Assembly: GCF_932274485.2 (NCBI RefSeq)
Contig: NC_065881.2
Location: forward strand, 82,958,702 to 83,022,701
Reading direction: 5' to 3'
DNA: 64,000 nt
DNA from: Patella vulgata
Taxonomy: Eukaryota; Mollusca; Gastropoda; Patellidae
This document shows, piece by piece, positions 33,121-44,007 of the stretch; the first letter of the stretch is position 1, and every line of letters begins with the position of its first letter. The notes beneath the pieces were generated by a model. The model saw nothing but the letters and a program-made list of their open reading frames with translations. It was not told the origin of the DNA and did not search any database. A program made the translations under genes and the position numbers.

Positions 33121-33820
33121 ATTAGGAAAAAATTATGACAGTGTTATACATAGGTACAATGAACAATAATAACAGAAACCGTAAGTTAACAATCACGAAA
33201 CACAGATGCTCTTGTGAATAATATCTGGCTTTTATCAGACATGGAAAGGTTATACGTGTATAGGCACCGACCAACATAATCCCAAGGATAACTTCAAACA
33301 ATCTATTTTTGTAAACATACCGATTAACCACAATGTAAATAGATCACATTAAGTTATATTAATGGACTTTGAATTTGATTGTCATTCATGATCGATACTT
33401 ACTATATTTATAGTATTAGATACTTAATTCAACAATATTTCTGTCTGATGTTAATGTTCTGTAAAAATATATATTCTTGTACACGTATTATTTTAAGAAT
33501 TATTTCCCTATTTTCATAATATTAAACAAATAACAGAAGTGGTATTACTATAATGTTATGTATTTTTGCGTTGAAATGTCTATTAGATTTATTTAACTAT
33601 GACCCCAATATAAATATTTTAAGTTCATAAAAGATAATTTGTAGCCCTCTTGAGGCTTACAGTTTCCATGTTTTTGTCTATGAGTTAGACTACTGGGTTT
33701 CCGTTTGTTAAGGGTGGGGCAGTTCTCGGGCGTTGACTATTTCAAGTGGCCTTTACGTGTAGTAATATTATGGCCTTGACTAATAAATGTTTATAGATTC
33801 ATAGTCAAGCAAAATAACTC
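33121..33820. other. No gene seen
   Basis: AT-rich and unremarkable. Confidence 0.6.
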
Positions 33821-33832
33821 ATGAAACAACAG

Positions 33833-34173
33833 TATATAAATGAAATGGGGTTTAACGTCCTACTGTTCTGCTCCTAACAGTGTGCTATGAGGGAAATTTT
33901 GCCCGGGCAGCGGCGCTACGGCCTACTCTTAAATCGAATTCCCCATTGCCAAGGGATCTTTTACGTGCACGCCAATGTGTAAACGGGACCTCGGTTTTTC
34001 GTCCCATCCGAACGACTAGACAGCTGTTCTTGTCAGGCCCTCCCTCCTGCATCACTGACAAGGGGAAACCACGCCGGAAAATCTGAATGAACTTTCTCGG
34101 CCAATGCAGGGATCGAACACCCGACCTCCAGGCTAGCGAGCCAGCGTCTTACCCACTTAGCCACGCGATCCCC
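33833..34173 (-). mobile_element. SINE-2 copy with duplication, internal deletion
   Basis: Flanked by a 12-bp duplication ATGAAACAACAG (33821-33832 and 34174-34185). About 35 bp after GTTCTGCTCC is deleted; the head is intact. Confidence 0.9.
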
Positions 34174-34528
34174 ATGAAACAACAGACATCAAAATGAATT
34201 GAACTATGGGTTAATAAACACATTTGTCATACGGTATCTTAATGGTCAGGAATGCAATGTGTCTGTTGACCAAATTTAGCAACAATTAGTCCCTCACAGA
34301 GTGTAAGGTATGGGGTATGTCTATTCCATATTTGTAATTTTGTAATTTAGGACTGTGGTCAGTCTATGATGCAAACCAATTAGAGAGATATCAGCCGTAT
34401 ACTAATTTGAGAACGATGAAGATTTGTTACTAACGCTCAGAGTTTTTATTATACAATAGAAAACAGAACAAGAACCTGAAATTTAGTTATAATTTTAGTC
34501 ACACAAGTGAAGGCAATGTAATGCCCCC

Positions 34529-34801
34529 TTACTGCGCTGCTGCGACCGTACGGTCATGCACAAAGTCGTTGAATAAAGCCGCGTTCTCGCAGCTTTCCAG
34601 GTCAGATCGCAGAACCTTGTCGTTTGTTTTGAACATGCTCAAAACAAACGCCGTGACTCGGTGATCATTGGCGACCATGAAGACCACAGCACGATATCTG
34701 GCGTTTCGACCACGCTTAGGACGATCTTGACGCGCTCTGAGACCATTTTCCGTCGCCGTAGCAGCGCTATAAGGACGCCACCCCGGTCTGACGGGGGTAT
34801 T
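34529..34801 (-). pseudogene. GC-rich coding-like island, 90 codons open
   Basis: A GC-rich patch in an AT-rich setting that reads through 90 codons on the minus strand to a TAA stop at 34529-34531. The C-terminal half starts at an internal ATG (MVANDHRVTAFVLSMF) and ends FVHDRTVAAAQ. The product is basic at first (ARQDRPKRGRNARYR) and mixed later. Nothing matches a family I know. The right edge is a SINE-1 fragment, which cuts off whatever lay upstream, and there is no obvious continuation to the left. It may be the end of a captured gene, an exon or part of an unknown element. Confidence 0.4.
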
Positions 34802-34802
34802 A

Positions 34803-34905
34803 CTCGAAGAAAACCCAGGAGGTTGGACAGGCGAGCTTAGTTTTTGTCACGTACAAGCGGGGAATCGAAACAACGCCATTTGACGCAATGACAGACTTTA
34901 TGAAC
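34803..34905 (-). mobile_element. SINE-1 fragment beside the GC-rich island
   Basis: GAAAACCCAGGAGGTTGGAC to TGACAGACTTTATGA. It marks the right edge of the coding-like island. Confidence 0.75.
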
Positions 34906-35799
34906 TAACGCGGACAACTCCCTTGCACGTTTTCTGAAGAAGGCATTTTTGTAGAACACCTAAGTCGTTACTTTCGAGATTGACTTTGACATTACGACCA
35001 ACACAATTTAAGCCAAGTGATGCGATCAACTATTTCGCCTTGTGGACATTGTTTTATTATTTTACGTAGCTAAACATATTACAATCCGGGTATGAACTGA
35101 TGGTTGCGGGATACTTCTCCGGGGATCGGAATAACAACCAAATGAATAAGACAAGAATTTTTTCTAATTCTAAATCAAATTTCATATCTGACAACCTTTC
35201 AAAGTGATACTTTTAGCGGAAGAATGACGTGTCAGACGCCCACTGGATTTACATATGTTCATTTCCATCTTATCACTAGAAATTATTCATATAGAAATCA
35301 AACAACAATTTCAAGATTGGCAAAAAAGGAGATGAAATCCGGTCTTGTAATTAGAGTACATGTCAGCTCGCAGTGTGTGGTAGATATGTATACATAAAAA
35401 CAAAACGTTCATACACAAAAAAACTCATTTCAAATCGAAAGTTTAAAATGTAATGCAATTTGGTTTGATTTCTCAAACAATGACAATATTTTAAAGACGC
35501 AGGCCACAGATCACCAACTATTTCCTCCTTTTCCCCAAAATTTGGTTGGGCTGGACGATTTGTCCTAACAACAAACAGCTAGGGTGAAATTTGATAATAT
35601 CTTGTTAAGCAACGAGTTGATCATAGTCGTAAGCGCGCTGAGTTGCAGAATCGGAGCTACAACTGATTACATGAATGCCACGTGGTAACCTTCACAATAG
35701 CCTCATTCTACTTGTCCGCCATATATTTTACCACACCCTGGGTATCACGTGACTAAATAACCAAATCTTACTGGCTACCTCAGTCGTTGGAGTAGAACA
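34906..35799. other. No gene seen
   Basis: AT-rich. TTTCCCCAAAATTTGGTTGG near 35530 faintly echoes TTCCCCCAAATTTTCGTTGG at 30341. Confidence 0.5.
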
Positions 35800-36033
35800 T
35801 GTGCGACTCCCATAAACAAGAGGCAACTGGACGGCGACTCTTATTTCGAATTCCAATTGTCAAGGGGTCTTTTACGTGGACGCCAATGTGTACGCGGGTC
35901 CTCGATTTTTCGTCCTGTCTGAACGACCATAAGTTGTCTTTTGTCAGGCACTCTGTCCCACACCCCTGGCAAAACCCGACGGAAATCCGGGACCTCCGTG
36001 TTAGCGAGCCAACGTCTTACTCACTGAGCCACA
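35800..36033 (-). mobile_element. SINE-2 copy, 5' part
   Basis: TTCGAATTCCAATTGTCAAG to GTCTTACTCACTGAGCCAC. It is the first of two similar fragments in a row. Confidence 0.7.
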
Positions 36034-36045
36034 AGTTTTAAATGC

Positions 36046-36226
36046 ATCTTGTCAAGGGATCTTTTACGCGGACGCCAATGTGTACGCGGGACCTCGGGGT
36101 TTTTTTTTTTGTCCCGTCTGAACGACAATACGTTGTCCTTTGTCAGGCCCCTGACAAAATCCGACGAAAATCCGGGACCTCCGCGTTAGGGACCCAACGT
36201 CTTACTCACTGAGCCACCGCGGCTCC
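36046..36226 (-). mobile_element. SINE-2 copy, 5' part, repeated
   Basis: CTTGTCAAGGGATCTTTTAC to GAGCCACCGCGGCTCCC. It shares the unusual GACAAAATCCGACG wording with the preceding fragment, so the pair looks like a local duplication. Confidence 0.72.
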
Positions 36227-36643
36227 CTTTATAATGAGCATAAACAACAAGAGCTAAGTGTTTGTGTAGGGTAATTTCAGATCCACCTACAAGTCATAAA
36301 CAAATAAACAATTCAACTACTTACAACGTTTAACACCGCCACAGAAATACCACCTGTTGTAACATGCTTACAACATCTCGTTTTTCTCAAAGAGTAAAAC
36401 ATTTATAATGGATAATTCAAACCTATTAATGCAGCTTAAGTAATCGACAGATTATTTTTGCCAATTAACGTTTAGTCAGACAAGAGCCAGAGCCAGACAA
36501 CAGCTAATTGGTTGTGTATTTTGGTGCCGCTGTTGGCCGGAATTATTAAAACATGTTCATATTTAAAGCACTTTTGTCAAAATGAGAGAGAGAGAGAGGG
36601 GGTGGGAGAGGGAGAGGCTATCATCTTGACGGTAACAGCTTAA

Positions 36644-36870
36644 AGGAGCCATGTCTCTAACCCAATATCGTCCACATTCTGCGACATTGCAAACACGAAT
36701 TATTGGTCCATTTAAATCAACATTGATGTTGGTATCTTACCGTGAAAAGTTCGGCTTCTGATATCCAATATTTAAGACAAAATGACAATTTTAACCTTGG
36801 TAATCGACTCGCATGCCAGAATGCCTTCGAAGGCCATTTTCAATGAATCGACTCGAGGAACAAATCCTAA
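36644..36870 (+). mobile_element. MITE-C copy, 5' half
   Basis: Starts after TTAA (36640-36643) with AGGAGCCATGTCTCTAACCC, keeps the GATATCCAATATTTAAGACA landmark, and is lost after the GGAACAAATCC region. Confidence 0.72.
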
Positions 36871-36879
36871 ACCATGGTA

Positions 36880-37590
36880 TATGTATGTTGGGTAACAATG
36901 CCATTTTACACTATTGTACATGTATGTTGATTGATTCCTTAACGCCACCATTTCAAGCCATGTTACATGTATGTTGATTAATTTCTAAACGACGCCATCG
37001 TTGAGTAATTCTTTGACCACGCCATGCATGTTGAGTAATTCCTAAACGTAGACTTTTAAATAAATCATAGACAATGCCACCTTAAGTGATGCCTGCACGT
37101 ATATTAAGTACTTTTTAGCTGACGCCAGTTTAAGCAATTCTTAAACTTGCCACTTTAAGTAATGCATGCACATTTATTGAGAACTTATTAGCCGATGACA
37201 CTTTAAATATTTCTTAGACAATGCCACTGTAAGTAATGCCTGCACTTTAAATTATATATATCTAAATGTATAATTTCTAGTCGACGTCACTTTAAGTAAT
37301 TCTTAGACCATAAGTTTACACGAGTAATTCCTAGACTACGCCATGTTATGCAAATCTTAGACCATGTGACTTTAAGTAATGTCTATATGCACGCAGAGTT
37401 ATTTCTGGACGACGCCATTTTAAAGACATCTACATGTATTTTGAGTTATTCCTCAACGACGCTACTTTAAAGAAGTCTACACAAGTAATCCCTTGTCGAC
37501 ACCACCTTAAGTAATTCTTAGACCATTCCACTTTAAATAATTTATAGATAACGCCACTTTAAGCTATGGTACATATGTGTTAAGTAATTG
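36880..37590. repeat. Degenerate tandem repeat field
   Basis: About 20 loose units of 30-45 bp around ACGCCACTTTAAGTAATTCT and TAGACCA, with an alternate unit GTACATGTATGTTGA. Spacing is uneven, indicating an old array. Confidence 0.75.
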
Positions 37591-37935
37591 TAAAATTGCA
37601 TGTTGAATGGAGAAGATAACATCTATATTGTACAGGCTTATCTATTTATCTCTACTTGGAACAAATTATCTACATACAGATTGAAGTAGATATAGGCTGA
37701 TACAGTAGCTTATTTACTCTAACATCGTTAAAACTGATTGCGGTCGACAACAGAAACTCTATCTAATATTACTGACGTTCGGGTCGATTCGATCGCCCAT
37801 TTCAAACGTGTTCACCAATGTGGACTGGACTCGTTTTTAAAATATCTCCTCTATGAACTGGAATCATTCTTTTTTACTGGGCTCCCTCTCAATATATCGG
37901 TTTATTTTATCCCGACTACAGGAAACGGAAATACT

Positions 37936-38103
37936 ATGAAATTAAGAAAGGTTTAACGCGCTATATTTCTGCACCGACCGGGATAACGAATACGGGCATA
38001 TGCCATGCCCGAACAGTGATGATTCTGTCTGCACTTCGGCGATCGACCACGGGGAGTCCAACTGTCTAGCTAACCAGCACCTTACTCACTGAGCCACCAC
38101 GGC
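37936..38103 (-). mobile_element. SINE-2 copy with large internal deletion
   Basis: AAATTAAGAAAGGTTTAACG tail joined after GAACAGTG to TCTGCACTTCGGCGATCG and the head CACTGAGCCACCACGG. Confidence 0.65.
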
Positions 38104-38282
38104 CAATACAGATGGTTATTACATAATCATAATCGTTTTCTATTTTGCTGAGGTTAGTCTAAGTACCCGTATGTACTAGGTTTCGTCACCTTAGATGACA
38201 AAGTATCAATTAAACTTCCCGTTTTTTTACAACTGTTGAGAATTAAATAATATAATAATTACATAATTTATTGAACTTGTAT

Positions 38283-38321
38283 AGCGCCAAAATTCAGCTT
38301 TTAAAGCTGCTCTGTGGCGCT
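38283..38321. repeat. Double stem-loop before an A-run
   Basis: AGCGCCA pairs with TGGCGCT (38283-38289 and 38315-38321), and inside it CAGCTTT pairs with AAAGCTG. An A-run of about 24 follows at 38382. It has the look of a retroelement 3' end, family unknown. Confidence 0.55.
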
Positions 38322-38439
38322 TGTGAAAAAAAATATGATTATGAGTACACATATAAAACAAAATATAGGTAGAAAATCAAAACCAAAAAAAAAAAAAAAA
38401 AAAAATCCTATTCTTTGGCACCTATCAACTATTTTTGAT

Positions 38440-38898
38440 ATTATCAACTATTTCAACTAGTTTTAATATTTTCAAATAGTTTTAATAGTTTTAATATTTT
38501 CAAATAGTTTTAATATTTTCAAATAGTTTTAATATTTTCAAATAGTTTTAATATTTTCAAATAGTTTTAATATTTTCAAATATTTTTAATATTTTCAAAT
38601 AGTTTAAATATTTTCAAACAGTTTTAATATTTTCTTTGGCACCTATCAACTATTTTTGATATTATCAACTATTTTTGATATTATCAACTATTTCTGATAT
38701 TTGATATTATCAACTATTTTTGATATTATCAACTATTTCAACTATGTTATCAAATATATTCAAATATTTTCAATATTTTCAAATATTTTCAATATTTTCA
38801 AATATTTTCAATTATTTTCAATATTTCAATATTTTTAAATATTTTCAATATTTTCAAATATTTTCAAATATTTTCAATATTTTTAATATTTTCAAATA
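38440..38898. repeat. AT-rich satellite, left part
   Basis: Imperfect array of units of about 19 bp related to AATAGTTTTAATATTTTCA and ACTATTTTTGATATTATCA, grading into shorter AATATTTTC repeats near the Tc1-like insertion. The sub-families alternate in blocks, which suggests repeated slippage or unequal exchange. Open frames here are only low-complexity translation. Confidence 0.9.
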
Positions 38899-38932
38899 TA
38901 CTATTCAAAAAAAGTAGGGGATATTTGATTTT
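38899..38932. repeat. Tc1-like left terminal inverted repeat
   Basis: 34 bp, identical to the reverse complement of 40395-40428. It contains AGTAGGGGATATTTGATTTT as its inner 20 bases. TA precedes it. Confidence 0.95.
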
Positions 38933-39113
38933 TAAGTGTTATTAAAGTCACCTAATGAAACTGACGAAGAAACAAATGACAAAATGAAATGAAGTTCACA
39001 TTCATCGATTTATTGCAAATGATCATTAGACTAAGTAAGGCACAGACTGACCATTATAAGGGTAAAATGATACCCGGGTCAAACAGCAAAGTTACCACAG
39101 CATCACAACCAAG

Positions 39114-40133
39114 TCAGTAACGGGTAAATCCTCCTCTGTTTGCCAAACAAGCATTGATCCGACGTGGCATACTCCTAATGAGACGTCTAAGGTCATTTTG
39201 GTCCAGATTGTCCCATTCCTGTTGAAACGCAGCAGCACGTTCTTGGACATTGGCAGGACGTTGTTGACGTTGACGTAACCTCTGTCCAAGCATGTCCCAG
39301 ACATGCTCGATGGTGGAGAGGTCGGGACTCAGTGCTGGCCAAGGTAATGTGGTGATGTTCTGTTGTTGGAGGTAACCTGTAACGATCCTGGCCCTGTGAC
39401 ATCTTGCGTTGTCATCCTGGAAGATGAAACGGCGGCCATGACGTCGTGCGAACGGCACAACATGGACTGCCAAGATGTTGTCCCGGTAGTACTGGCCTGT
39501 AACACGCCCTGCAACAACATGTAAAGCCGTTCTTCCAGCAACAGTGATGCCTCCCCACACCATAACAGAACCACCCCCAAATCGATCATGTCTGATGACG
39601 TTAACGTCTTGGAAGCGCTCGTTTCGACGACGCCACACCCTCCTACGTCTGTCCAAAAAATCAACAGTGAACCTTGACTCATCTGAAAACATCACATTGC
39701 TCCAGCGTCGATTATCCCAGTGTTGACGATCCCTACACCAACGACGTCTTGCCTGAATGTGATGATCTCTCAAACAAGGGATCACGCGAGGACGTCGGGC
39801 GCGAAGGTGACCCCTATGCAGTCGATTCCGAATCGTCTGGCCACTCACTCTCACACCAGTGTCTGTTTGAAGACGAGCGCTGATCTGATTTGCTGTGATG
39901 ACACGATTTCTCAAGGCCAATGTACGGATAAATCGATCCTGGGCTTGAGTTGTCGCCCTTGGTCGACCTGAGCGTGGTCTGTCCTGTACAGATTGTGTAT
40001 CACGGTATCTGGACCATAGCCTGCTTATGACAGACTGAGAAACATTCATCGTCCGCGCCACAACCGCCTGTGTTGTGCCGATCTGTAGCATGCCAAGGGC
40101 ACGTAACCTTTCATTTTGGGTAAGCCGACGCAT
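39114..40133 (-). CDS. Tc1-like transposase, DD34E, 339 aa
   Basis: A cut-and-paste transposase that would act in the nucleus on the 34-bp inverted repeats around it. The N-terminus looks like the Tc1 paired-type DNA-binding region: a first helix-turn-helix in about residues 1-50, a GRPR linker at 56-59, and a second helix-turn-helix in about 70-106. A basic run RARRPR (111-116) could serve as a nuclear localisation signal. The catalytic triad is visible: D151 in FSDESRF, D241 in FQDDNARCH and E276 in SPDLSTIEHVWD, with exactly 34 residues between D241 and E276. The glycine-rich box GGGSVMVWGG lies at 187-196. Length is normal for the family and there are no internal stops or frameshifts. The protein is unusually arginine-rich and its codons are much richer in GC than the surrounding AT repeat. 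The start is the first ATG after the inner end of the right repeat, and the next residues (RRLTQNERLRAL) fit a family N-terminus. Shorter open frames inside are shadows. Confidence 0.95.
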   Translation of the reverse strand: MRRLTQNERLRALGMLQIGTTQAVVARTMNVSQSVISRLWSRYRDTQSVQDRPRSGRPRATTQAQDRFIRTLALRNRVITANQISARLQTDTGVRVSGQTIRNRLHRGHLRARRPRVIPCLRDHHIQARRRWCRDRQHWDNRRWSNVMFSDESRFTVDFLDRRRRVWRRRNERFQDVNVIRHDRFGGGSVMVWGGITVAGRTALHVVAGRVTGQYYRDNILAVHVVPFARRHGRRFIFQDDNARCHRARIVTGYLQQQNITTLPWPALSPDLSTIEHVWDMLGQRLRQRQQRPANVQERAAAFQQEWDNLDQNDLRRLIRSMPRRINACLANRGGFTRY

Positions 40134-40394
40134 ATCAAAATTTGTTTTCTGGTCACTAAAACAATTAAACTGATGTTTCCACCCTGGAATTCAATGCCAC
40201 AATGACTGTAACATTCAAAGTCAGAGTCGTGCAAATCTTGGGTTGAACCCCCATGATGATCCCAAGCATCACCTGCATTCCATGCGGTAGCTATTGGTTC
40301 GTTTGGGCGTCACATGTAACTGGAAATGTTTCTTCTGTTAGGTTCTATAGTGACTTTTTTCGTAGTCATTTGCATATTTTAGTATTATGCCCCC

Positions 40395-40428
40395 AAAATC
40401 AAATATCCCCTACTTTTTTTGAATAGTA
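40395..40428. repeat. Tc1-like right terminal inverted repeat
   Basis: 34 bp, the perfect partner of 38899-38932, followed by TA. About 260 bp separate it from the transposase start codon and would hold any promoter. No obvious TATA box was assigned. Confidence 0.95.
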
Positions 40429-40620
40429 TATTTTTAAATTTTTTCAAATATTTTTAATATTTTTAATATTTTCAATATTTTCAAACATTTTTAATATTTT
40501 CAGACATTTTTAATATTTTCAGATATTTTTAATATTATCAAATATTTTTAATATTATCAAATATTTTTAATATTACTAAATATTTACTTTTTAATTTTTA
40601 ATACTGTTATTATCATATTT
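40429..40620. repeat. AT-rich satellite, right part
   Basis: Continuation of the 38440-38898 array on the other side of the Tc1-like element, with AATATTTTTAATATTATCA-type units. It decays after 40600 into ATTATTATC-rich sequence containing two copies of CATACACTTTGAACTTTTAC near 40681-40735. Confidence 0.85.
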
Positions 40621-40742
40621 TTGTTATGAACTTTTAATTTTATTATTATCATATTTTTGTTATGAACTTATTATTATTATCATACACTTTGAACTTTTAC
40701 TATTATTATTATCATACACTTTGAACTTTTACTATTATTATT

Positions 40743-40860
40743 AGTCGTTGGGATGGTACGAAAAATCGAGGTTCCGTGTATACTTTGGATGCATGTAAAA
40801 TATCCCTTGGCAGTTGGAATTCGATATAAGAGAGGCCACAGTGCCGCTGCGATAAATTTG
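40743..40860 (+). mobile_element. SINE-2 body fragment
   Basis: AGTCGTTGGGATGGTACGAA to GAGGCCACAGTGCCGCTGCG, at the edge of the AT-rich repeat. Confidence 0.7.
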
Positions 40861-40870
40861 CGATAAAAAA

Positions 40871-41526
40871 AAATATAAAAGTGTCGATTAAAATTTTATT
40901 TTGGCGATGATTTTGGCGATAACATTTCGGGATCTGGCGATTCTTTTTTAGGACTGGTGGAAAAATAATCTTAGAAGTCTGATCGTATATATCCTAGATT
41001 AACCATTATATTGAGAGTCAGTCACATACCAATTGTCTCGGATTTTCTTTTCGACTTTATAATTAGTATTATTTGCATTTACTTTGAACTTTCAGTATCA
41101 TTATATATTTTTTCTTTTCATCTTTTATTATTCTTAATACCATATATAGTATGCTTATATTTGTATTATTATTATCATGTATCTTGAAATTTTATTTTTA
41201 TTAGCTATAACGAGTATTGTTTTGTATATTATTTAATTGAAAGATTGAAAGATGTTAAGAGTTAGCGTCCCTTATATGGTAAATCCACATGGGAGCATGC
41301 CGAGCCAAACCAGGTACTGGTTAAAACTGTGACTATGAATGGCTGATATACTGAAGACCGAGATAAAACACGGGAATCAATATTTGATCTGGTTGCAGAT
41401 ATAAGTTAAACAAGAAACAAAACAAACTATTTGACAGATCTAGTTTATTTTTATATCAAATAATAATGATTTTGACTTGTTATATTATACAAAAGTCCAG
41501 ATCTTAAAGATACGCTTTGCAAGTTT
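40871..41526. other. No gene seen
   Basis: AT-rich, with GCGATAAATTTGCGATAAAA and GGCGATGATTTTGGCGATAA as short local repeats at its start. Confidence 0.55.
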
Positions 41527-41571
<45 letters not shown>

Positions 41572-41749
41572 GGAGAAATGGGGTTTAACGTCCACTCGAC
41601 ACAAACTAGGTCATTTCGGGACTAACATATGGTTTATTGTTTTTAATTTTATTTCAATAATTCGCTTGCGCGTAGGGGTCTTTAGCAGTGGGAGGAAACC
41701 GGAGGACCCGGAGAAAACCATTAACTAGTTTGTGTCGAGTGGACGTTAA

Positions 41750-41782
<33 letters not shown>
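41527..41782 (-). mobile_element. SINE-1 reverse copy joined to a forward tail
   Basis: Reverse SINE-1 at 41527-41719 (long GA tail to GGAGAAAACC), then a forward tail fragment at 41724-41782 (CTAGTTTGTGTCGAGTGG to (CT)n). CCATTAACTAGTT at 41718 and its inverse AACTAGTTAATGG at 41791 bracket the forward tail, which could mark an inversion. Confidence 0.8.
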
Positions 41783-42137
41783 TTCAAAAACTAGTTAATG
41801 GACAGTTAATGCTTTGAAAATTAAATTCAAATTACATTATTATGAGCGAGGCTGTAACTGTTTGAATGTGTAGCGTAGATTGTTTATTATCGTACCAACT
41901 GTACTGAACAGTATTGTTCTGTGCGCAGGTCTTCTGAAACAAAACATCCTATTCATAATTTGATCCATCTCCAATACCATAGGGTATTATAATAACGATG
42001 GTCGGACAACTTTGTTGTTTATTGTTTGTATGCGTGGTTTGCGTGTCTTGTCCGCATGTTTGTCTTCTGGGTGGTTGTTTGTGTGTGGTGTGGTCTTCTT
42101 GAACTTACTAGTTGATGTGTACTAATTCCATTTGTCA

Positions 42138-42335
42138 ATTATTCGCTTGCGCGTAGGGGTGTTTAGCAGAGAGAGGAAACTGGAGAACCCGAAGAAAACC
42201 CGCGAGGTTGGACAGGCGACCCACTCCTTGTCACGTGTAACCGAGAAATCGAAACCACGCCAGTTGACTCAATGACAGATCTTATGATACAAGGCGCGCG
42301 CTCTAATCATTCGGCCATCCAACAACACCCCCCCC
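42138..42335 (-). mobile_element. SINE-1 copy, tail lost
   Basis: ATTATTCGCTTGCGCGTAGG to CATTCGGCCATCCAACAACA, with core, box B and box A. A run of C follows. Confidence 0.82.
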
Positions 42336-42355
42336 CCCCTCGCCGTTATTTAATA

Positions 42356-42445
42356 AGGTGACCACATGGGTAAGGCGCCAGCTCACTAAGAAGAGCGTCC
42401 CGAGTTCGATTTCAGTGTTGGCCGAGAATGTTTCCAGCCTGTTTT
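42356..42445 (+). mobile_element. tRNA-like SINE head, old
   Basis: GTGACCACATGGGTAAGGCG and CCGAGTTCGATTTCAG resemble SINE-2 boxes A and B, followed by GGCCGAGAATGTTTCCAGC. Confidence 0.5.
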
Positions 42446-43082
42446 CTCCCCAGATTATTTGTGGCCGGAATCAGCCGTGCATGTCCGCTACTTGACGAAC
42501 GCGTTGGAAACTACGAGTAGGCTACGTTCTATACGGATCCGAACTTATTGTCCAAAAAGGCAGAACTTTCCTTTGAAATTGATGAGTTTCATCCCATACG
42601 TCTGAATTCCCCAATGAGAACTGAAATCAGTAGACAAAAGAAGAGTCATTACGGCGCTCACTCAATCAAAACTCCTTGATGTATTTTATAGGCTAGAAAA
42701 CAAAATGGTATATTGATTGAAAAAGAAGAAAAATTAATGTTGAACTCTTAGTTAATATCAAGGGAATAGCGTCAGCGAGTCTAGATCTGGATTGGAATAT
42801 CAGTCAAGAAACATGCTTAAATCAGCCCAAGTGGTAAATGAGTCGATATGATCATCTGTAACTTCTTATCGATATCTGTAAACAAATAACTCACACTAGT
42901 GACCTCTTTTATCTATGACCGTTAATGGCGAACAATAAAACCATTTGTATGTAATATTGAGGACACAGGAATTGGGAATGTGCCAATGAACGTAAATATC
43001 TCTTTTGTTCGTTCAATGCAAACGGGTTTAATGTTGAATCCAAGTTCAGATCAATTCCGGTGTAGGTCAGATGGCTTGAGGC
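42446..43082. other. No gene seen
   Basis: Unique-looking. No recognisable repeat or frame. Confidence 0.6.
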
Positions 43083-43345
43083 GTAGGTCATAGATCGCTT
43101 GGCGAGAGGGTCGGGCCGCAGTTGCCGAGGATCGCTTGGAGGAGGTCAAGCCGGTTGTGGTGTAGGTTACAGATCGCTTGGCGAGAGGGTCGGGCCGCAG
43201 TTGTCGAGGATCGGTTGGAGGAGGTCAAGCCGGTTGTGGTGTAGGTTACAGATCGCTTGGCGAGAGGGTTGGGCCGCAGTTGTCGAGGATCGCTTGGAGG
43301 AGGTCAAGCCGGTTGTGGTGTAGATCATTGATCGCATGGCAAGGA
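43083..43345. repeat. 79-bp tandem repeat, 3.3 units
   Basis: Units begin GTAGGTYAYAGATCGCTTGG at 43083, 43162, 43241 and 43320. They are GC-rich and over 95% identical in the middle. Repeats of GATCGCTTGG and GAGGAGGTCAAGCCGGTT continue loosely to 43560. Open frames here are repeat translations. Confidence 0.92.
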
Positions 43346-44007
43346 TGTAAGGTTAGTTGCGGAGCAGGTAAGATCGATAGGGGATGAGGAGCAGGTCGGT
43401 TAGGGAGGAAGTCAGATCGCTGGGGGAGGGAGGGGGGTCGAGCCGGTTTGGGAGTATGGTGCTTGGGGAGGGGCTCAGCTCGCTAACCAAAGAGGACATG
43501 CCGGATGAGATGATCAGATCGCTTGGAGTGACGTTTGGGCCGATTGAGGTGGCCATTTCCATATATAAAATACATATATCTGGAAATCTGGCTAACGGAT
43601 CCCCACCCTTACATTAACCCCCTTGTTTCCAACTTGCCGTGTAGGAATTTCCGACTGCCCAAGTGGGCTTAAAATTGATTCTCCTCATCAAATCACAAAG
43701 ATGTAATTCAATAACGCTAATCACAGCAAAACATTTGATCTACTTGGGAGAAAGCATGCAATACAAGCACGTGCGCTTTGAAACTTCCTTATTAGACTTG
43801 GTGGTTTCCCAATCCAGTAACATTCCTGACATAAATCAAAGAAAAGAAAAACATTTTCAATCTACACTTAAATCGGATTGATCCAGATTACATCGTAATC
43901 ATGCTTTAATAATCTGACTGGAGTTATAATAATGCCGTCCAATCCTCTTTTAACAGAAGAAAAAAAATTACTTGTAATAATCAGTTTAAAGAAAGAATTA
44001 TGGAATT

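Larger units (their letters stand above)
38899..40428 (-). mobile_element. Intact Tc1-like DNA transposon
   Basis: A 1530-bp element bounded by perfect 34-bp terminal inverted repeats (38899-38932 and 40395-40428), which begin TACTATTC followed by seven A. A TA dinucleotide sits outside each end (38897-38898 and 40429-40430), the target duplication expected of Tc1/mariner elements. It encloses one full-length transposase on the minus strand and no other gene. The AT-rich repeat array continues on both sides, so the array was the target. Perfect repeats and an open transposase frame indicate a young insertion that may still be mobile; activity is inference. Confidence 0.95.

Noticed and set aside
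38720-38917. Frame rich in FQYFQIF
   Set aside because: It is AT-rich satellite read in one frame.
43099-43617. Several glycine- and arginine-rich frames
   Set aside because: They are translations of the 79-bp repeat and its decayed continuation.
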